The position numbers and the translations under genes are program-made. From DATEMU01 sp964414585 (lineage in GTDB: Bacteria > Planctomycetota > Phycisphaerae > UBA1845 > UTPLA1), in assembly GCA_964414585.1 (NCBI GenBank), contig CAYPXR010000094.1, positions 1-64,000 on the forward strand: DNA of 64,000 nucleotides. Reading direction: 5' to 3'. Below are positions 62,601 through 64,000 of this stretch, piece by piece. Below the pieces are notes generated by a model. That model was not told the origin of the DNA. It made no database searches and saw only the letters and a list, made by a program, of their open reading frames with translations. Within the stretch, counting starts at the first letter, position 1. Each line of letters opens with the position of its first letter.

Positions 62601-63058
62601 AGCACGATCTGTCACGTTACGGTCTGGACGCCGAGTCGACGACACAGCGCCTCGCCTCCTACCTCGCCGTCGAAAACACCTACATGTCCACCTTTCAAAC
62701 GCTCGGCGGTCTCGGGCTCCTGCTCGGCACGCTCGGTCTCGCCGCCGTCGCCGTGCGCAATATGTTCGAGCGCCGCGGTGAACTCGCCCTGCTCCGCGCG
62801 CTCGGCTATCGCGTCTCGTCGCTCTTCTGGATGGCCCTGGCCGAACACGCGACTGTGCTGGTCGCCGGCCTGTTGATCGGAACCATCTCCGCCCTCGTGG
62901 CCGTCGCCCCCAACCTCCGCGCGAGCCCGTCGCTGGCCCCGTGGGAATCTCTGGGCGCAATCCTCGTCGCGGTCCTCGCCGTCGGCCTCGCCACCGGCGC
63001 CGCCGCCCTCGCCCCGGTCCTCCGCGCGCCGCTCATCCCCGCGCTACGAACCGAGTAA
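59684..63058 (+). CDS. ABC transporter permease, giant FtsX-family protein
   Basis: An 1124-residue permease. It begins WTLQLRGLLFHRRMHLATLAGVIAGSAALAGALIVGDSMRGSL, a first helix followed by a large periplasmic domain (residues about 45-500). Three helices form an FtsX core (LLFISFSFFLIVAAAMLVALMFRL, LLLGEGALLAAVGVAVGLAASI, LAVGFASSFIVCLVAIAWA), then come two further helices (residues 665-720), a second periplasmic part, and a second FtsX core (LGGLGLLLGTLGLAAVAVRNMFERRGELALLRALGY to ILVAVLAVGLATGAAALAP). This fusion layout is typical of planctomycete and related FtsX permeases. With the ATPase it may move lipids or lipoproteins or act in envelope stress. Confidence 0.9.
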   Translation: MTTWTLQLRGLLFHRRMHLATLAGVIAGSAALAGALIVGDSMRGSLQDQALSRLGPVDFALVGPRLVEESLAARLAKKEPRFEVCPILQMQASITHADTQSRAHRINLVGADDRFWRWDSATSRPAVNSESPSIILNSTLATEIGAKAGNDVIVRLESRGSVPTETLLGRRDETAVSMRLTVARVIPDEGLGGYSLEMSQRKPRDAFMPLVTLQRAMKQPDRINTLLFAANPDAAGRDPTDALAKCVGLPDYELALRTSNLGYVSLESRKLLLEPPVEEAALAAARQIGATPSRILTYLANEIADESGSRTIPYSVVSAIESELPLATGSPKGQLGPRDILLNEWSADDLGAKVGDKIRLKYFVSRPMGRLETAETTFTLRGIVKMTGLGADRGFAPTYEGITNASRLSDWKPPFPFDLKKIRPKDEKYWDQHQATPKAFVSLAAGLELWAESGGRFGRLTSIQVTPANGKSPLQTADEWSTSILKKLRPDQMGLAIRDVRREALEAGQGSTDFGMLFISFSFFLIVAAAMLVALMFRLGVERRAGEVGILLATGFRVRKVSRLLLGEGALLAAVGVAVGLAASIGYAWLMLAGLRSWWASAVNAPFLRLYASPTSLAVGFASSFIVCLVAIAWAVRGMSKKSPRSLLAGALESGRSPTSPRRRQIVRRLTLVCVFAAIVLVVLPKLTPSMSLVGAFFGGGSSLLMAFLMALWLWLTREPTSRDDGTGFTKLALAARSAGRRPSRSLLAAGLVASASFVIVAVGASRRAPDESESTKKGGTGGFSLIAESVVPLPYNLGRPDGRSSLGLTDATNRELSNSTVVAFRAASGDDTSCLNLYKARQPRILGATPTMIERGGFAFSSTLAESPEEKSNPWQLLDRTFKDGAIPAIGDENAVRWLLHVDLGGDLVVQDERGQDVHLRIVGMLAGSILQGELVVAETGFLNMFPSATGYPFLLIETPKGTADSLAKSLEHDLSRYGLDAESTTQRLASYLAVENTYMSTFQTLGGLGLLLGTLGLAAVAVRNMFERRGELALLRALGYRVSSLFWMALAEHATVLVAGLLIGTISALVAVAPNLRASPSLAPWESLGAILVAVLAVGLATGAAALAPVLRAPLIPALRTE

Positions 63059-63166
63059 GTCAGAGCCGCGTCGAAGATCCGCCCTGGCGGAACTGTAAAG
63101 GAGCGCCGAACGGTGCCCGATAGCCGCGCGACGCTCCCTTACGGTCGCCGCTCTGATCGAGGCGTT

Positions 63167-64000
63167 TCACCGCAAATCAATGCAAACCGCCTTCTCCATA
63201 TTCCGCGCATAAAGTCGGCCATTCGCGATCACCGGCACCGTCCAGCACTTCCCGTCGAGAATCTTCGCCGTCACCGTCGGCTTGAATCCGGTGGGATCGG
63301 GCTTGCCCACGCGCAATTCGCCACCTTCGGTCAATAGAAACAACCTCCCATCCGCGAGAACCAGCGTGCCGTTGGCCGTTCGATTCTGCTTCCATTTCTC
63401 CTTGCCGGTCATCCAATCGACGCACTTGAACGCCTTCTCGTCGCTCGCGTACAAATTCCCGCCGGTCAGGATCGCCGATTGAAACTTGTTCAGAAACACC
63501 TTGCTCTTCCAAACTTCCTGAGCGTCGATCTTGCCGTTCTTCGCCGTCAGCTTGAAGAGCCCGCAGCCAGTGTGATAGCCGGAGTTCAAGAACAAGTAGC
63601 CGTCGTGATAAATTGGCGCGGCGGCGTTGACCTTCCAATCGGTCTCCCAGGGGATTGTTCCAACCGGTTTCCTGGCGACGAGGTCGATGATCGTCGCCCG
63701 GTTGGCCGTAAAGACGCAGATGAATTTCCGGCCCCCCATTTCGAATGGCAGCGGCGTCGCGTAGCCGGGCTCGTCGTCGTCGCACGTCCAGACTTTCTTG
63801 CCGGACTTCTTATCCACCGCGCGAGTCGCCCCGTCCGACCCACCCGCGGAAAAGATCGCGAGATCGCCTTCGATCAGCACCGAACCGGAGTAGCCCCATT
63901 GCGGCGTATGCTTGAATCGCTGTTTCCAAATCTCCGAGCCGCTCTTGGCATCGCAACAGACCACGGTCCCGTGCCCGCCGACGATATAGACGCGTCCGTC
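63167..64000 (-). CDS. PQQ-binding-like beta-propeller protein (5' end beyond the window)
   Basis: 278 codons are visible; the frame is open at the right edge (DGRVYIVGGHGTVVCCDAKSGSEIW), so the start lies outside. Propeller blades end in WKQRFKHTPQWGYSGSVLIEGD, TRAVDKKSGKKVWTCDDDEP, FKCVDWMTGKEKWKQNRT and NMEKAVCIDLR. It belongs to the same broad family as 55579-56697 but is not close in sequence. It converges with the FtsX permease across a 108-base gap. Confidence 0.85.
   Translation of the reverse strand, partial: DGRVYIVGGHGTVVCCDAKSGSEIWKQRFKHTPQWGYSGSVLIEGDLAIFSAGGSDGATRAVDKKSGKKVWTCDDDEPGYATPLPFEMGGRKFICVFTANRATIIDLVARKPVGTIPWETDWKVNAAAPIYHDGYLFLNSGYHTGCGLFKLTAKNGKIDAQEVWKSKVFLNKFQSAILTGGNLYASDEKAFKCVDWMTGKEKWKQNRTANGTLVLADGRLFLLTEGGELRVGKPDPTGFKPTVTAKILDGKCWTVPVIANGRLYARNMEKAVCIDLR

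Overview
The window most likely comes from a planctomycete (Planctomycetota). The evidence is several PEP-CTERM surface proteins, secreted enzymes ending in dockerin-like or calcium-binding Asp/Asn repeats (including the DCNxNGxPDxCD type), a pseudopilin with an H-X9-DG-like C-terminus (ASADGHV), a Tad pilus cluster, and high-GC DNA broken by short AT-richer accessory patches. The assignment rests on protein families and style, not on a marker-gene search.

Layout. 1-2.2 kb: an IS3-type end truncates a secreted beta-helix gene, and a PEP-CTERM gene follows. 2.2-11.4 kb: a secreted PDZ protein, an OPT oligopeptide transporter, a secreted M1 aminopeptidase, a cysteine-rich repeat protein and GalE. 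11.5-12.5 kb: a 50-residue hydrophobic protein and a lipoprotein. 12.5-19.3 kb, minus strand: a compact housekeeping operon in the order tRNA-Gln, glmU, prs, rplY, pth, rpsF, ssb, rpsR, rplI, dnaB. 19.7-24.4 kb: a Ca-binding-repeat lipoprotein followed by flp, tadA, tadB and tadC. 24.4-27.4 kb: a rearranged accessory patch with a PEP-CTERM remnant, a hexanucleotide repeat, two tandem PEP-CTERM paralogues, a second copy of the IS end, and two genes broken or fused by it. 27.4-32.3 kb: an esterase, a pseudopilin and pyruvate phosphate dikinase. 32.4-41.6 kb: a secreted-protein island with two unusual subtilases, a protein of unknown function between them, a lipoprotein/membrane-protein pair and a remnant of the same small gene. 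41.7-47.6 kb: PPK2, an RsbW-like kinase, an HNH nuclease, ComEC and a DUF4097-like lipoprotein. 47.9-51.0 kb: a three-gene operon (HemN-like radical SAM, chorismate-lyase-like protein, halogenase-like flavoprotein). 51.0-52.5 kb: a PEP-CTERM cysteine peptidase whose catalytic halves appear swapped in order. 52.7-64 kb: a DUF3311/sodium symporter pair, a thioesterase, a small membrane protein, two PQQ-type beta-propellers, a glycosyltransferase, and an ABC ATPase with a giant FtsX-type permease.

How the genes work together. The housekeeping operon joins nucleotide-sugar and PRPP supply to translation and replication. The tad genes give the core motor and platform of a type IVb pilus but lack the secretin, TadZ and prepilin peptidase, which must lie elsewhere. 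Many of the remaining genes encode exported enzymes or surface proteins for degrading or sensing extracellular polymers. The most unusual items are the apparently circularly permuted caspase/C13-like protease (51043-52476), the subtilase with paired repeat insertions at two places in its catalytic domain (32452-35871), and the radical SAM/chorismate-lyase/flavoprotein operon (47870-51033).
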